Counted from the stretch's first letter, positions 25,315 to 34,147 are shown. The stretch: 58,934 nt of DNA from Kitasatospora sp. DSM 101779 (GCF_025655475.1 NZ_JAHTIK010000001.1:1931624-1990557), one strand, 5' to 3'. Notes: generated by a model not told the origin, from the letters alone. Translations and numbers: made by a program.

Positions 25315-25466
25315 GGGCGTCCCCTTCCGCTCGCGCGTACACGCGGCGCGGCCGCGCCTCTCCAGCCTAGCCGCGCGGGTGCCCGCCTCGCCGCCCGTAC
25401 GCCGGGATGCGGCAGGGTTCGTGAGCGTCCGTCAGGTCTCCGGGAGCCGGCGAGCGGTACGGCGAA

Positions 25467-25501
25467 GGGCCCCTCCCCCACTGCCCAGGGGGGAGAGGCC
25501 C
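25467..25501 (-). terminator. Terminator after catalase
   Basis: GGGCCCCTCCCCC (25467-25479) pairs with GGGGGGAGAGGCCC (25488-25501) with one mismatch or bulge around a short loop, directly downstream of the catalase stop. Confidence 0.75.
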
Positions 25502-25515
25502 GGTCGGGGTGCCGG

Positions 25516-26976
25516 TCAGGCGTCGTCGCCGGCGCGGAGCTTCTTCACCGCGGCCTCCAGGCGGCTGCCGTACTCCTCGTCGGCCGCGTGGAAGTGGGCG
25601 AGGTTCTTCTCCACGATGTCCTCGCGGCCGACCTGGCCGAGGAAGCCGGCCAGGTTGGCGATCAGGCGGTCCTTCTCCCCGTCGGACATCAGCCGGTAGA
25701 GCTCGCCGGCCTGGAAGAAGTCGTCGTCCTTGGTGTGGGCCGGGGTGGTGTACGTGCCGGTGTGGCCCTCCAGCCGGACGGGGGCGGCGAGCGCGTTGTC
25801 GGTCTGCGCCGGGCCGTCGAAGGAGTTCGGCTCGTAGTTCTTGGCGCGGCCGGCCGTGTTGAGGGCGCCCAGGCCGTCGCGGCCGTAGTTGTTCGCCTCG
25901 GTGGCGCGCGGGGCGTTCACCGGCAGCTGGGTGTGGTTGACGCCGAGGCGGTAGCGCTGGGCGTCGGCGTAGGCGAACAGGCGGCCCTGGAGCATCTTGT
26001 CGGGGGACGGGCCGATGCCGGGCACGAAGTTGTTCGGCGAGAAGGCGGCCTGCTCGACCTCGGCGAAGACGTTCTCCGGGTTCTTGTTGAGCACCAGGCG
26101 GCCGACCTTGACCAGCGGGTAGTCGGCGTGCGGCCACACCTTGGTCAGGTCGAACGGGTTGAAGCGGTAGGTGGCGGCCTCGGCGACCGGCATCAACTGG
26201 ACGTAGAGCGTCCAGGACGGGAACACCCCGCGCTCGATGGCCTGGTGCAGGTCGCGCTGGTGGCTGTCGGCGTCCCCGCCGACCACCTCGGCGGCCTGCG
26301 AGCCGTCCAGCGAGCGGATGCCCTGGTTGGTCTTGAAGTGGTACTTCACCCAGTAGGCGTCGCCCTGCTCGTTGACCCACTGGTAGGTGTGCGAGCCGTA
26401 GCCGTTCATGTGACGGTAGGAGGCGGGGATGCCGCGGTCGCCGAACAGCCAGGTGATCTGGTGGGTGGCCTCGGGGGCGTGCGCCCAGAAGTCCCAGACG
26501 TTCTCGGCCTCGGTGATGCCGGTGTACGGGTCGCGCTTCTGCGAGTGGATGAAGTCGGGGAACTTGATCGGGTCCTTGATGAAGAACACCGGGGTGTTGT
26601 TGCCGACCAGGTCGTAGTTGCCGTCGGCGGTGTAGAACTTCAGCGCGAAGCCGCGCGGGTCGCGGACCGCGTCCGAGGCGCCCAGGTTGCCGGCCACCGT
26701 GGAGAAGCGCAGGAAGACGTCGGTGCGCTTGCCGACGGCCGACAGGAAGTCCGCCCGGGTGTACTGCGAGACCTCGTCGGTGACCTCGAAGTAGCCGTAG
26801 GCGCCGGAGCCACGGGCGTGCACCACGCGCTCCGGGATGCGCTCACGGTTGAACCGGGCGAGCTTCTCCAGCAGCTGCTGGTCCTGGATCAGCAGCGGGC
26901 CGTACTCGCCGGCCGAGGCGGAGTTCTGGTTGTCGGCGACGGGCGCGCCGGACTCGGTGGTCAGGATCTTCGGCAT
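25516..26976 (-). CDS. katA: Monofunctional small-subunit heme catalase
   Basis: 486 residues, typical clade 3 length. The distal His lies in [16 protein letters not shown] (near residue 54), the distal Asn in [10 protein letters not shown], and the proximal heme Tyr in [14 protein letters not shown] (near 340). It converts H2O2 to water and oxygen in the cytoplasm. Its placement beside allantoicase, with uricase in the same island, suggests removal of the peroxide made by urate oxidation. AAGGACC precedes the start at 26976. Confidence 0.95.
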   Translation of the reverse strand: MPKILTTESGAPVADNQNSASAGEYGPLLIQDQQLLEKLARFNRERIPERVVHARGSGAYGYFEVTDEVSQYTRADFLSAVGKRTDVFLRFSTVAGNLGASDAVRDPRGFALKFYTADGNYDLVGNNTPVFFIKDPIKFPDFIHSQKRDPYTGITEAENVWDFWAHAPEATHQITWLFGDRGIPASYRHMNGYGSHTYQWVNEQGDAYWVKYHFKTNQGIRSLDGSQAAEVVGGDADSHQRDLHQAIERGVFPSWTLYVQLMPVAEAATYRFNPFDLTKVWPHADYPLVKVGRLVLNKNPENVFAEVEQAAFSPNNFVPGIGPSPDKMLQGRLFAYADAQRYRLGVNHTQLPVNAPRATEANNYGRDGLGALNTAGRAKNYEPNSFDGPAQTDNALAAPVRLEGHTGTYTTPAHTKDDDFFQAGELYRLMSDGEKDRLIANLAGFLGQVGREDIVEKNLAHFHAADEEYGSRLEAAVKKLRAGDDA

Positions 26977-27020
26977 GAGGGTCCTTCAGTAGCAGCGGTG
27001 CGGTGCAGGGGGGTCTGGGG

Positions 27021-28286
27021 TCAGACGCCGAGGAGGCGCCAGAGGGCGGCGCGGCGGCGGGAGGTGTGCTCGCCGTCCGGGCCGTCGGCCGGGACGAGGG
27101 CGGCCGCGGCGGCGCCGGTGGCGGCGGCGTCCCGGAGCGGCCGGGCGGCGGTCAGCCCGGCGGCCTCGTCGGCGGTCAGGCCGGCCGCGGTGAGGGCGGA
27201 CTCGGCCTCGGCGGCGGGCAGCGCGTCGAACCAGCGCAGGGCCAGGGCGGCGCGGCCGGCCTCGGTGAGGCGGCCGGTGAGCCGGAGCCGGGCGAGGCCG
27301 CCGTCGGGGTAGACGTTGATCTTCACGTGGGTGGCGGGGCGTCCGGCGTCGAGCCGGAAGCGGTGCCGGGTGTCCGGCTGCAGCCGGGTGCGGGGCAGCA
27401 GCGGGAACCAGCCGGCGGTGTCGGTGGCGGGGTCGCCGCCGGCGGAGGCGTCGTAGCCCACCAGGTCGGCCCAGCCGGGGGCGTTGGCGACGAAGTGGGT
27501 GGTGTCCACCTCGGCGGCCAGGACCTCGCCGCCCCCGGCCAGGGCGATCCGGACCCAGTCGTTGGCCTTGTCGCGCCGACGCCGGGTCTCCCAGCCCTCG
27601 CCCATGACGGTGGCGCGGCCGGGAGCGTTCAGGTTGTGCGGGGAGGAGAAGTAGCGGTCCGAGGCGGCCTCGGCGACTCCGCCGGTCTCCTGGGCGGCGA
27701 GGTCGAAGGTGAGGCCGTCGAGCTCGCGCGGGTCGGGCAGCACCTCGCCGTGCACCCGCAGCCGGGCGACGCCGCCGTCCGGCCAGATGTTGAGCCGCAC
27801 GTGCGTCCAGCGGGTGCCGTTGTCGACCGCGAACTCGTGCGCGGTGTCGCCCTTCAGCGGGGTGCGCGGCACCAGGTCCGTCCACTCGGCGGCCTCGACC
27901 TCGGCGGGCGAGGGGTGGCCGGGTACGGAGGCGGCCTGGACGGAGGCCGTCTCCGGGTAGTTGCCGGTGAAGTGCGCGGTGTCGACGACCACGCCGCGGA
28001 TCACGCCGGCCGCGCCGAGCCGGACGATCGCCCAGTCGTGCTCCTCGTCGGTGGGGTGCGGCTGGTCGGCCGAGGCGCCGCGGCGGCGGCGGGACTCCCA
28101 GCCGTCCATGATCTGGCCCTTGTGGCCGAAGGTGTGCGGGCGGAACTCGGCGGGCTTGGCGACCAGCAGGTTCTCCGCGTCGGCGAAGGTGTCCTCGTTG
28201 GTGGCGACGACGCCGGCGCCCAGCCGGCGGGAGGCCAGGTCGACCAGCTCGGTGAAGGGCGCGGCCGCGGTCTTCTCGGTGCTCAA
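27021..28286 (-). CDS. alc: Allantoicase with C-terminal extension
   Basis: 421 residues. It hydrolyses allantoate to ureidoglycolate and urea. Two homologous jelly-roll repeats are visible: first FTELVDLASRRLGAGVVA, GWESRRRR, VVDTAHFTGNYPE, VRLNIWPDGGVARLRVHG; second RYFSSPHNLNAPGRA, GWETRRRR, EVDTTHFVANAP, VKINVYPDGGLARLRLTG. About 75 Ala/Leu-rich residues follow (RWFDALPAAEAESAL onward), giving a protein longer than the core family. The start is TTG at 28286, with GAGGAG 8 bp upstream; there is no ATG or GTG nearby. It lies 12 bp after the allantoinase stop, in an allB-alc operon. Confidence 0.9.
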   Translation of the reverse strand: MSTEKTAAAPFTELVDLASRRLGAGVVATNEDTFADAENLLVAKPAEFRPHTFGHKGQIMDGWESRRRRGASADQPHPTDEEHDWAIVRLGAAGVIRGVVVDTAHFTGNYPETASVQAASVPGHPSPAEVEAAEWTDLVPRTPLKGDTAHEFAVDNGTRWTHVRLNIWPDGGVARLRVHGEVLPDPRELDGLTFDLAAQETGGVAEAASDRYFSSPHNLNAPGRATVMGEGWETRRRRDKANDWVRIALAGGGEVLAAEVDTTHFVANAPGWADLVGYDASAGGDPATDTAGWFPLLPRTRLQPDTRHRFRLDAGRPATHVKINVYPDGGLARLRLTGRLTEAGRAALALRWFDALPAAEAESALTAAGLTADEAAGLTAARPLRDAAATGAAAAALVPADGPDGEHTSRRRAALWRLLGV

Positions 28287-28297
28287 CTCGACTCTCC

Positions 28298-29665
28298 TCA
28301 GGGACGGGTGATCTGTCGGCCGAACGGCTCGCCGGCGGTGTCGACCGCCCGGCCGCGGAGCCAGGTGGTGCGCACCGCGCCGGTGAGGGTGCGGCCGGCG
28401 TACGGGGTGACGGGGTTGCGGTGGTGCAGCTCCTCGGCGTGCACCGCGAAGTCGGCGTCCGGGTCGAAGGCGACGAGGTCGGCGTCGTACCCGGGGGCGA
28501 TGGCGCCCTTGGTGCCGGTGAGGCCGACCAGGGCGGCCGGGCCGGAGGCCATCCAGCGGACGACGTCGGCGAGGGTGTGGCCGCGGCGGCGGGCCTCCGT
28601 CCAGACCGCGGGCAGACCGAGCTGCAGGGAGGCGATGCCGCCCCAGGCGGCGGCGAAGTCGCCGCTGCCGCCGTAGCGCTCCAGCAGCTTCAGGTCCGGG
28701 GTGGACGGCGAGTGGTCGGAGACGACGGCGGCGAACTCGCCGGCCGCGAGGGCCGCCCAGAGGGCGTCCCGGTTGGACTCGGAGCGGATCGGCGGGCAGC
28801 ACTTGAAGGCGGTGTCGCCGTCCGGCACCTCCTCCGCGGTGAGGGTGAGGTAGTGCGGGCAGGTCTCGGCGGTCACCTGCACGCCGTCCTCCCGGGCCTG
28901 CCGCAGCAGCGGCAGCACGGCGGCCGAGGAGACGTGCAGGATGTGCACCCGGGTGCCGGTGCGGCGGGCGGTGTCGAGCAGCCGGGCGACGGCGGCGGCC
29001 TCGGCGTCGTCGGGCCGGGAGGCGAGGAAGTCGCGGTAGTGCACGCCGGGCTGCTGCGGGGCGGCGTCGAGGACGGCCGGGTCCTCGGCGTGGATGATGG
29101 CGAGCGCGCCGATCCGGGCCTGCTCGGCGAGCGCCGACTCCAGGTCGTCCTGGGTGGCCAGGTGCGGGAACTCGTCCACGCCGGACGGGGCGAGGAAGCT
29201 CTTGAAGCCGAAGACGCCGGCCTCGTGCAGCGCCGCCAGGTCGCCGGTGTTGCCGGGTACGGCACCGCCCCAGAAGCCGAGGTCGACCCAGGCCTGGCCC
29301 TCGGCGGTCTTCCGCTTGGCCTCCAGACCGGCGGGCGTGGTGGTCGGCGGGACGGAGTTCAGCGGCATGTCGACGATCGTGGTGACACCGCCGGCGGCGG
29401 CCGCCCGGGTCGCCGTGGCGAATCCCTCCCACTCGGTGCGGCCGGGCTCGTTGACGTGCACGTGGGTGTCGACCAGGCCGGGCAGCAGGGCGGTGTCGCC
29501 GAGGTCGGTGAGGTGGCGGTCCCCGACGAGCAGCGAGCCGTGCGTGGCGACCTGGGCGATCCGCCCGTCCTGGACGAGGACGTCGGCCGGGCGCTCGCCG
29601 TCCGGCAGGACGACCCGGCGGGAGCGGATCACGGCCGGAGTGGACGGCGTGTCGCTGAAGGGCAT
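28298..29665 (-). CDS. allB: Allantoinase
   Basis: 455-residue amidohydrolase that opens allantoin to allantoate. Binuclear metal motifs: [17 protein letters not shown] (near residue 65), the carbamylated Lys in [10 protein letters not shown] (near 155), His in HILHVSSA and TAETCPHYL, and the Asp in [12 protein letters not shown]. Length and motifs are those of bacterial AllB rather than dihydropyrimidinase. It is the first gene of the allB-alc operon, with a good promoter 95 bp upstream. Confidence 0.94.
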   Translation of the reverse strand: MPFSDTPSTPAVIRSRRVVLPDGERPADVLVQDGRIAQVATHGSLLVGDRHLTDLGDTALLPGLVDTHVHVNEPGRTEWEGFATATRAAAAGGVTTIVDMPLNSVPPTTTPAGLEAKRKTAEGQAWVDLGFWGGAVPGNTGDLAALHEAGVFGFKSFLAPSGVDEFPHLATQDDLESALAEQARIGALAIIHAEDPAVLDAAPQQPGVHYRDFLASRPDDAEAAAVARLLDTARRTGTRVHILHVSSAAVLPLLRQAREDGVQVTAETCPHYLTLTAEEVPDGDTAFKCCPPIRSESNRDALWAALAAGEFAAVVSDHSPSTPDLKLLERYGGSGDFAAAWGGIASLQLGLPAVWTEARRRGHTLADVVRWMASGPAALVGLTGTKGAIAPGYDADLVAFDPDADFAVHAEELHHRNPVTPYAGRTLTGAVRTTWLRGRAVDTAGEPFGRQITRP

Positions 29666-29759
29666 CGGGACCTCCGAAACGAGGGTACGAGTGGGGAGTG
29701 CCGAAGGCGCGCACGGGAGTTGGGCCTGAGCGAGGGGCCGGGCGGCTGCGAGTGCTCGG

Positions 29760-29789
29760 AGCCTAGGCCCGCCTTCAACAAAACGTCAA
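29760..29789 (-). promoter_or_regulatory. Predicted allB-alc promoter
   Basis: On the minus strand TTGACG (29789-29784), an 18-bp spacer and TAGGCT (29765-29760) form a good sigma-HrdB-like promoter. The spacer begins TTTTGTTGAAG, sharing TTTGTTGAAG with a site near hyi. An interrupted dyad GTAGG-TT-CCTAC lies directly upstream (29791-29802). Confidence 0.65.
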
Positions 29790-29815
29790 TGTAGGAACCT
29801 ACGAGGGGCCGGGGT

Positions 29816-30958
29816 TCAGCCGCCGAGCAGTTCGGCGGCCAGCCGCTCCCCCGCGGTCTCGGCGAGTTCGCCGGCCCTGGTCATGCTCTCGCCCGGCTGT
29901 TCGGCCAGGTCGGTGAGCGCCACGGCCGCAGCGAAGCCCGCCGCCCGCCACTCCGGTTCCGACAGTTCCAGCCGTCCGGCCACGGCAGCCACCCGAACCC
30001 CCGCCCGAGTGGCCGCCGCGGCGACGCCGGCGGGGGCCTTGCCGTGGAGCGTCTGCGCGTCCAGGCATCCCTCACCGGTGACGACGAGGCGCGCCCCACG
30101 CACTGCCTCGTCGAAGCCCAGGAGATCGAGGAGGAGCTCGATCCCGGGCCGCATGGTGGCGCCGAGCAGGGCCAGGGCGGCGAAGCCGACCCCTCCTGCC
30201 GCCCCGGCGCCGGGGGCGTCGCGGACGTCCCGTCCGGTCACGGTCCGGACGGCGTCCGCCCAGACGGTCAGACCTTCCTCCAGGACCACCAGGTCGTCAC
30301 CGTCCGCGCCCTTCTGCGGGCCGTACACGGCGGTCGCGCCGCGCGGCCCGAGCAGCGGGTTGTCGACGTCGCAGGCGACCACCACGTCCACCCCGGACAG
30401 CCGGTCGGCCAGCGGGCCGAGGTCGATCCGGGCGAGGCGGCGCAGGGCCGCACCGCCCGGCGACAGCTCGGCGCCGTCCGCGTCGTACAGGCCGACGCCG
30501 AGCGCCTGGACCATGCCCGCGCCGCCGTCGGTGCAGGCGCTGCCGCCGAGGCCGAGCACGATCCGCTCGGCACCGAGCGAGACGGCCCGGGCGATCAGCT
30601 GGCCCACCCCGTAGGAGCCGGCGGCCAGCGGTGCGGTGCGGCCGCCGGGGAGCCGGGCGAGGCCGGAGGCCTGCGCCAGCTCGACCACGGCGGTGTCGCC
30701 GCGGACGGCGATCGCCGCGTCCACCGGCAGGCCCGTCGGGCCCGCCACCTTGACCGCGACCCGCTCGAAACCGGCCGCGAGGGCGGCCGCCAGGGTGCCC
30801 TCGCCGCCGTCGGCGACCGGGAGTTCGCGGACCTCGGTGCCGGGGGCCGCGCGGCGGACTCCGGCGGCGATCCGGGCGGCGACCTCGGCGCCCTCGAGGG
30901 AGCCCTTGAACTTGTCGGGCGCGACGACCACATGACCCTGAGCGGGGGTGGCGGGCAT
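29816..30958 (-). CDS. glxK: Glycerate 2-kinase (GlxK/GarK family)
   Basis: 380 residues. It phosphorylates D-glycerate to 2-phosphoglycerate, feeding glyoxylate carbon into glycolysis. Family motifs: VVAPDKFKGSLEGAEVA (N-terminus), LPVADGGEGTL, LGLGGSACTDGGAGM (near 150), GPQKGAD and VTGEGCLDAQTLHGKAP (near 305). The ATG at 30958, with AAAGG 9 bp upstream, is preferred to an upstream start. It lies downstream of glxR across a 347-bp highly structured gap. Confidence 0.93.
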   Translation of the reverse strand: MPATPAQGHVVVAPDKFKGSLEGAEVAARIAAGVRRAAPGTEVRELPVADGGEGTLAAALAAGFERVAVKVAGPTGLPVDAAIAVRGDTAVVELAQASGLARLPGGRTAPLAAGSYGVGQLIARAVSLGAERIVLGLGGSACTDGGAGMVQALGVGLYDADGAELSPGGAALRRLARIDLGPLADRLSGVDVVVACDVDNPLLGPRGATAVYGPQKGADGDDLVVLEEGLTVWADAVRTVTGRDVRDAPGAGAAGGVGFAALALLGATMRPGIELLLDLLGFDEAVRGARLVVTGEGCLDAQTLHGKAPAGVAAAATRAGVRVAAVAGRLELSEPEWRAAGFAAAVALTDLAEQPGESMTRAGELAETAGERLAAELLGG

Positions 30959-31305
30959 GGTGGTGGCCTTTCGTCGGGAACGTCTACGTACTGGCACTAC
31001 CCAGGTGGGCGGGGGTCTGCGCGGCGCTGCACGCCCGCACCGGCGTGACGGGCCCCCTCTCCGCCGTTCCTCTCGTCCCGCTTCCGACGTTCGAGAGGCT
31101 CCCCTCGGCAGGAGAGGGGGCCGGGGCGGCGCGCACGGGCACGACCGAAGTGCCTTCCGGGAGGGTGGCGCGCCGCCGGTCTGGGACGACCGGCAGGGGG
31201 CGGGCAGGGCCGCGGCCCGCTGCCGGTCGGGTTACTGCCTCCTGGCGGCGCGGGCACGACCGGACAGGTACACGCCGCCAGGAGGAGTCGGGGGGCCGGG
31301 CCGGG
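30959..31305 (-). other. Highly structured intergenic region between glxR and glxK
   Basis: 347 bp without a gene but with a chain of perfect dyads: 12-bp arms 31051-31062/31111-31122 enclosing 7-bp arms 31069-31075/31092-31098; 10-bp arms 31125-31134/31168-31177 enclosing 5-bp arms 31138-31142/31150-31154; 6-bp arms 31176-31181/31188-31193; and 13-bp arms 31238-31250/31273-31285. It is the 3' end of glxR and the leader of glxK. It may be terminator plus attenuator, a structured RNA, or a palindromic repeat element. Confidence 0.6.
31238..31285 (-). terminator. Probable glxR terminator
   Basis: CCTCCTGGCGGCG and CGCCGCCAGGAGG form a perfect 13-bp stem with a 22-nt loop, starting 21 bp after the glxR stop. 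Confidence 0.6.
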
Positions 31306-32190
31306 TCAGACCGTCCGGCCGGAGAGGCGCTCGACGCCGCGCAGCAGGGCGGAGTGGTCGAGCGAGCCGTCGCCGTTGGCGCGGGCGGAGGCGACCAGCT
31401 GGGCCACCACGGCACCCACCGGCAGGGCGGCGCCGACGGCGCGGGCGGCGTCGGTGACGATGCCCATGTCCTTGTGGTGCAGGTCGATCCGGAAGCCGGG
31501 GGCGAACTCGCGGTTCAGCATGTTCGCCTTCTTGCGGTTGAGCACGGTGGAGCCGGCCAGGCCGCCGCCGAGCACCTCGAGCGCGGCCTGCAGGTCGACG
31601 CCGGCGTTCTCCAGGAAGACCACGGCCTCGGCCAGGACCTGGATGTTCACGGCCACGATCAGCTGGTTGGCAGCCTTCACGGTCTGGCCGGCGCCGGCCG
31701 GGCCGACGTGGACCACCGTGGTGCCGAGGGCGTCGAACAGCGGCTTGGCCTCGGCGAAGTCCTCCGCCGCGCCGCCGACCATGATCGACAGAACGGCCTC
31801 GACCGCGCCCGCCTCGCCGCCGGAGACCGGGGCGTCCAGGGTGCGGACGCCGCGCTCCCTGGCCGCGGCCTCGACCTTGATCGAGGTCTGCGGGGTGATC
31901 GAGGACATGTCGATCACCAGGGTGCCCGGCTGCGCGTTCTCCAGGACGCCGCCCTCGCCCAGGACGACCTGCTCGACCTGCGGGTCGGCCGGGACCATGG
32001 TGATGACGACCTCGGCGTCCTTCACCGCGTCGGCGATGCTGGTGGCGCCGTGGCCGCCGGCGGCGACCAGGGCGTCGATCTGCGGCTGGGTCAGGTTGTA
32101 GCCGGTGACGTGGTGGCCGGCCTTGACCAGGTTGGCGGCCATCGGGCTGCCCATGATGCCGAGGCCGATGAAGGCGATCTTGCGGCTCAT
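31306..32190 (-). CDS. glxR: 2-hydroxy-3-oxopropionate (tartronate semialdehyde) reductase
   Basis: 294-residue beta-hydroxyacid dehydrogenase. N-terminal NAD(P) fold with FIGLGIMGSPMAANLVKAG; substrate motif DAPVSGGEAGA (near residue 120); catalytic Lys in GQTVKAANQL (about 171); C-terminal helical domain with RIDLHHKDMGIVTDAAR. It reduces tartronate semialdehyde, made from two glyoxylates, to D-glycerate. Downstream of hyi in the same orientation (43 bp). Glyoxylate carboligase, the enzyme that would make its substrate, is not in the window. Confidence 0.93.
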   Translation of the reverse strand: MSRKIAFIGLGIMGSPMAANLVKAGHHVTGYNLTQPQIDALVAAGGHGATSIADAVKDAEVVITMVPADPQVEQVVLGEGGVLENAQPGTLVIDMSSITPQTSIKVEAAARERGVRTLDAPVSGGEAGAVEAVLSIMVGGAAEDFAEAKPLFDALGTTVVHVGPAGAGQTVKAANQLIVAVNIQVLAEAVVFLENAGVDLQAALEVLGGGLAGSTVLNRKKANMLNREFAPGFRIDLHHKDMGIVTDAARAVGAALPVGAVVAQLVASARANGDGSLDHSALLRGVERLSGRTV

Positions 32191-32233
32191 CGCGTCGTGC
32201 TCCTTGCGTTTGGGGGGTGGTGGAGGGGGTGGC

Positions 32234-33091
32234 TCAGTTGGCGCGCAGCTCGCGCGGGAGCCACTCGAAGCTGTCGGCGCTGACGCCGGTGGAGGGCTTG
32301 TACTCCAGGCCGATCCGGCCGCCCGCGGCGGAGCCGCCGTCCGTGCCGTAGCCGGCGGCGGTGAGCCGGGCGAAGAGGTCCTCGAAGTCGAGCCCGCCGG
32401 TGCCGGGCTCGTTGCGGGCCGGGACGTCGGCGATCTGCACGTGACCGATCCGGTCGGCGTACCCGTCGATCACCGCGGCGAGGTCCTCGCCGTTCCTGGC
32501 CAGGTGGTAGAGGTCGCAGAGGAACTTCGCGTTGCCGAGGCCGGTGGCCGCGTTGACCTTGTCCACGACCTCGATCGCCGCCTCGGCGGTGAGCAGGGCG
32601 TAGTCCGGGGACTCGACCCGGTTGAGGGTCTCGATCAGCAGGATCGCGCCGACCGAGTGCGCGGCCCGGGCGGCGAGGACGAGGTTCTCCAGCGCCAGGG
32701 CGTCCTGCTCGGCCGGATCCACGCCGGGCACCCGGTTGCCGTAGAGGGCGTTCAGCGCCCTGGCTCCGAGGGACTCGGCGAGGGCGGCGGCGACCGGCAC
32801 GTTGGCCCGGAAGCGCTCGCTCTCGGCCGGCACCGAAACGGTGCCGCGGGCGCCCTTGACGAGGTCGTCGAGGAAGTTGAGGCCGGTGAGCCGCACGCCG
32901 GCGTCGGTGAACGCCTTGCGGAGCGCGTCCAGCTCGGCCTGCGACGGGTCGTGGTCCTCGCCGAAGGGCCACCAGAGCTCGGCGGCGGTGAAGCCGGCCG
33001 CGGCCGCGGCGGCGGGGCGCTCCAGCAGCGGGAGCTCGTTGAACAGGATCGACAGGTTGACCGTGTAGCTGTGCGCGGCGGCGGCAGTCAC
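32234..33091 (-). CDS. hyi: Hydroxypyruvate isomerase family TIM-barrel protein
   Basis: 285 residues, sugar-phosphate isomerase/epimerase-like TIM barrel. Family features include YTVNLSILFNELPLLERPAA, AELWWPFGEDHDPS, LNALYGNRVPG, LLIETLNRVESPDYALL (metal Glu), FLCDLYHLARNGEDL and HVQIADVPARNEPGTG. It interconverts hydroxypyruvate and tartronate semialdehyde. The start is GTG at 33091 after GGAAGG; the open frame upstream to 33256 crosses the promoter. First gene of hyi-glxR. Confidence 0.9.
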   Translation of the reverse strand: MTAAAAHSYTVNLSILFNELPLLERPAAAAAAGFTAAELWWPFGEDHDPSQAELDALRKAFTDAGVRLTGLNFLDDLVKGARGTVSVPAESERFRANVPVAAALAESLGARALNALYGNRVPGVDPAEQDALALENLVLAARAAHSVGAILLIETLNRVESPDYALLTAEAAIEVVDKVNAATGLGNAKFLCDLYHLARNGEDLAAVIDGYADRIGHVQIADVPARNEPGTGGLDFEDLFARLTAAGYGTDGGSAAGGRIGLEYKPSTGVSADSFEWLPRELRAN

Positions 33092-33122
33092 GTGCTCACC
33101 TTCCCTCTCTTCCGTTCCCGAC

Positions 33123-33208
33123 TTCCACGATACGGAAGGGGGATTCTGTCTGGTGGAATCTTCTCCGAGGAACTTCCGAACCGTCAAGGCCGCCGCAACA
33201 ATTTGTTG
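33123..33208 (-). promoter_or_regulatory. hyi-glxR promoter with two TTC-N9-GAA operator boxes
   Basis: Minus-strand TTGACG (33187-33182), 18-bp spacer, GAAGAT (33163-33158). Two 15-nt palindromes follow at the expected transcription start: TTCTGTCTGGTGGAA (33144-33158) and TTCCACGATACGGAA (33123-33137), centres 21 bp apart. The same box type and spacing occur at the aceB promoter next to the IclR regulator. A CAACA-ATT-TGTTG dyad lies upstream of -35 (33196-33208). Confidence 0.7.
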
Positions 33209-33318
33209 AAGTGGCCGAACGGCGCCGGTCGCACCGCCCGCGGCCTGTCCGATCACCCAGCCCTCCCGCGCACCCGTGCGCCCGTCCGGCCCTTGCGCAG
33301 GCCGTCTAGAGTGAGCGC

Positions 33319-33588
33319 GTGCGATTGATGGTGGAGTTCACGACAGAACCGTTCGAGCTGGACGGCTTCCCGGACCACGCCAAGGCTGCCCGCCGGGTCG
33401 TGGACGAGGCCGGCCTCGACGTCTCGGTCGGGCCCTTCGGCACCAGCGCCGAGGGCGACGCCGAGCAGACCCTGGCCGCGGTGACGCGCCTGCTGCGCGA
33501 GACCCTGGAGGCCGGGGCCACCCGGATCTCCGTCCAGATCAGCGTGCTCGGCGACGAGCAGTCCCCGGAAGGAGTGGGTACGCCGTGA
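33319..33588 (+). CDS. Small MTH1187/YkoF-like (thiamine-binding-type) protein
   Basis: 89 residues, one alpha-beta ferredoxin-like domain: MVEFTTEPFELDGFPDHAKAA, a DVSVGPFGTSAEGD loop, then AAVTRLLRETLEAGATRISVQISV. It resembles the MTH1187/thiamine-binding superfamily, small proteins that dimerise and bind ligands; the exact family is uncertain. The start is GTG at 33319. Its stop overlaps the start of the HTH gene (GTGA), so the pair is coupled, and it could be a ligand sensor for that regulator. Confidence 0.6.
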   Translation: MRLMVEFTTEPFELDGFPDHAKAARRVVDEAGLDVSVGPFGTSAEGDAEQTLAAVTRLLRETLEAGATRISVQISVLGDEQSPEGVGTP

Positions 33589-33965
33589 GCAACGCCCTGG
33601 AACACCCGCTCACCGCGGCGATAAAGCCGCTGCTGGACGCGGTGGGCGCCACCGCGGTCGAGCCGGCCGAGGCCCGCCCGGACGACGTCGTCCTGGAGTG
33701 GGACGGCGCGGCGGCGGTGGCGGTGCGGCTCCCGCACCTGAGCAGTGCACTGGACCGGCTGCTCGCGGAGATGGCGCGCCAGTTCGACGGCCGCCCGCTC
33801 ACCGAGCTGGACCGGGCCGAGAAGCAGCGCGTGGTCGCCCTGCTGGAGGAGCGCGGGGCGTTCACCGTCCGCCACGGGGTGGAGACGGTGGCCTCGGCGC
33901 TCGGCGTCAGCCGCTTCACGGTCTACAACTACCTGAACCGGCAGGAAGACTCCCGCAAGGGCTGA
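33585..33965 (+). CDS. HTH_22-type (DauR/YheO-like C-terminal) DNA-binding protein
   Basis: 126 residues. The C-terminal part (about 70-122: LDRAEKQRVVALLEERGAF, VETVASALGVSRFTVYNYLNR) closely follows the HTH_22 domain of DauR/YheO regulators. The N-terminal 65 residues are acidic-hydrophobic and shorter than a full YheO PAS-like domain. It is translationally coupled to the preceding 89-residue protein and lies immediately upstream of uraD-uraH-uricase, so it may regulate urate degradation. The target is not demonstrated. Confidence 0.72.
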   Translation: MSNALEHPLTAAIKPLLDAVGATAVEPAEARPDDVVLEWDGAAAVAVRLPHLSSALDRLLAEMARQFDGRPLTELDRAEKQRVVALLEERGAFTVRHGVETVASALGVSRFTVYNYLNRQEDSRKG

Positions 33966-34074
33966 CACCGCCCGAACCGAGTCTTCACCGGCAGGTCGCG
34001 CCGGGCCCATTGGCGGATCCCACACGACATCCCCCGGCAACACGGCCCGCCGCGAAACGTAACCACCAACCGTT

Positions 34075-34113
34075 CAACAAAGTGTTGACGGTCTGCAGTG
34101 GTGGATCTAGCTT
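34075..34113 (+). promoter_or_regulatory. Predicted uraD-uraH-uricase promoter with CAAC-N5-GTTG dyad
   Basis: TTGACG (34085-34090), 17-bp spacer and TAGCTT (34108-34113) lie 35 bp upstream of the uraD GTG. The dyad CAACAAAGTGTTG (34075-34087) overlaps the -35 element, and an AGGAGG RBS follows at 34136. Related dyads occur near hyi and aceB. Confidence 0.7.
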
Positions 34114-34147
34114 GTGCGAGTGGCACCACTCTTCAGGAGGTCCACCC

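Noticed and set aside
27021..29714. Single fused allantoinase-allantoicase protein
   Set aside because: An open frame joins the region, but allantoinase lies in a different frame with its own stop 12 bp before a TTG start and RBS for allantoicase.
31051..31285. Known purine (guanine/adenine) or glycine riboswitch in the glxK leader
   Set aside because: The dyads are GC-rich perfect stems without the conserved loop sequences of those aptamers; only generic structure can be claimed.
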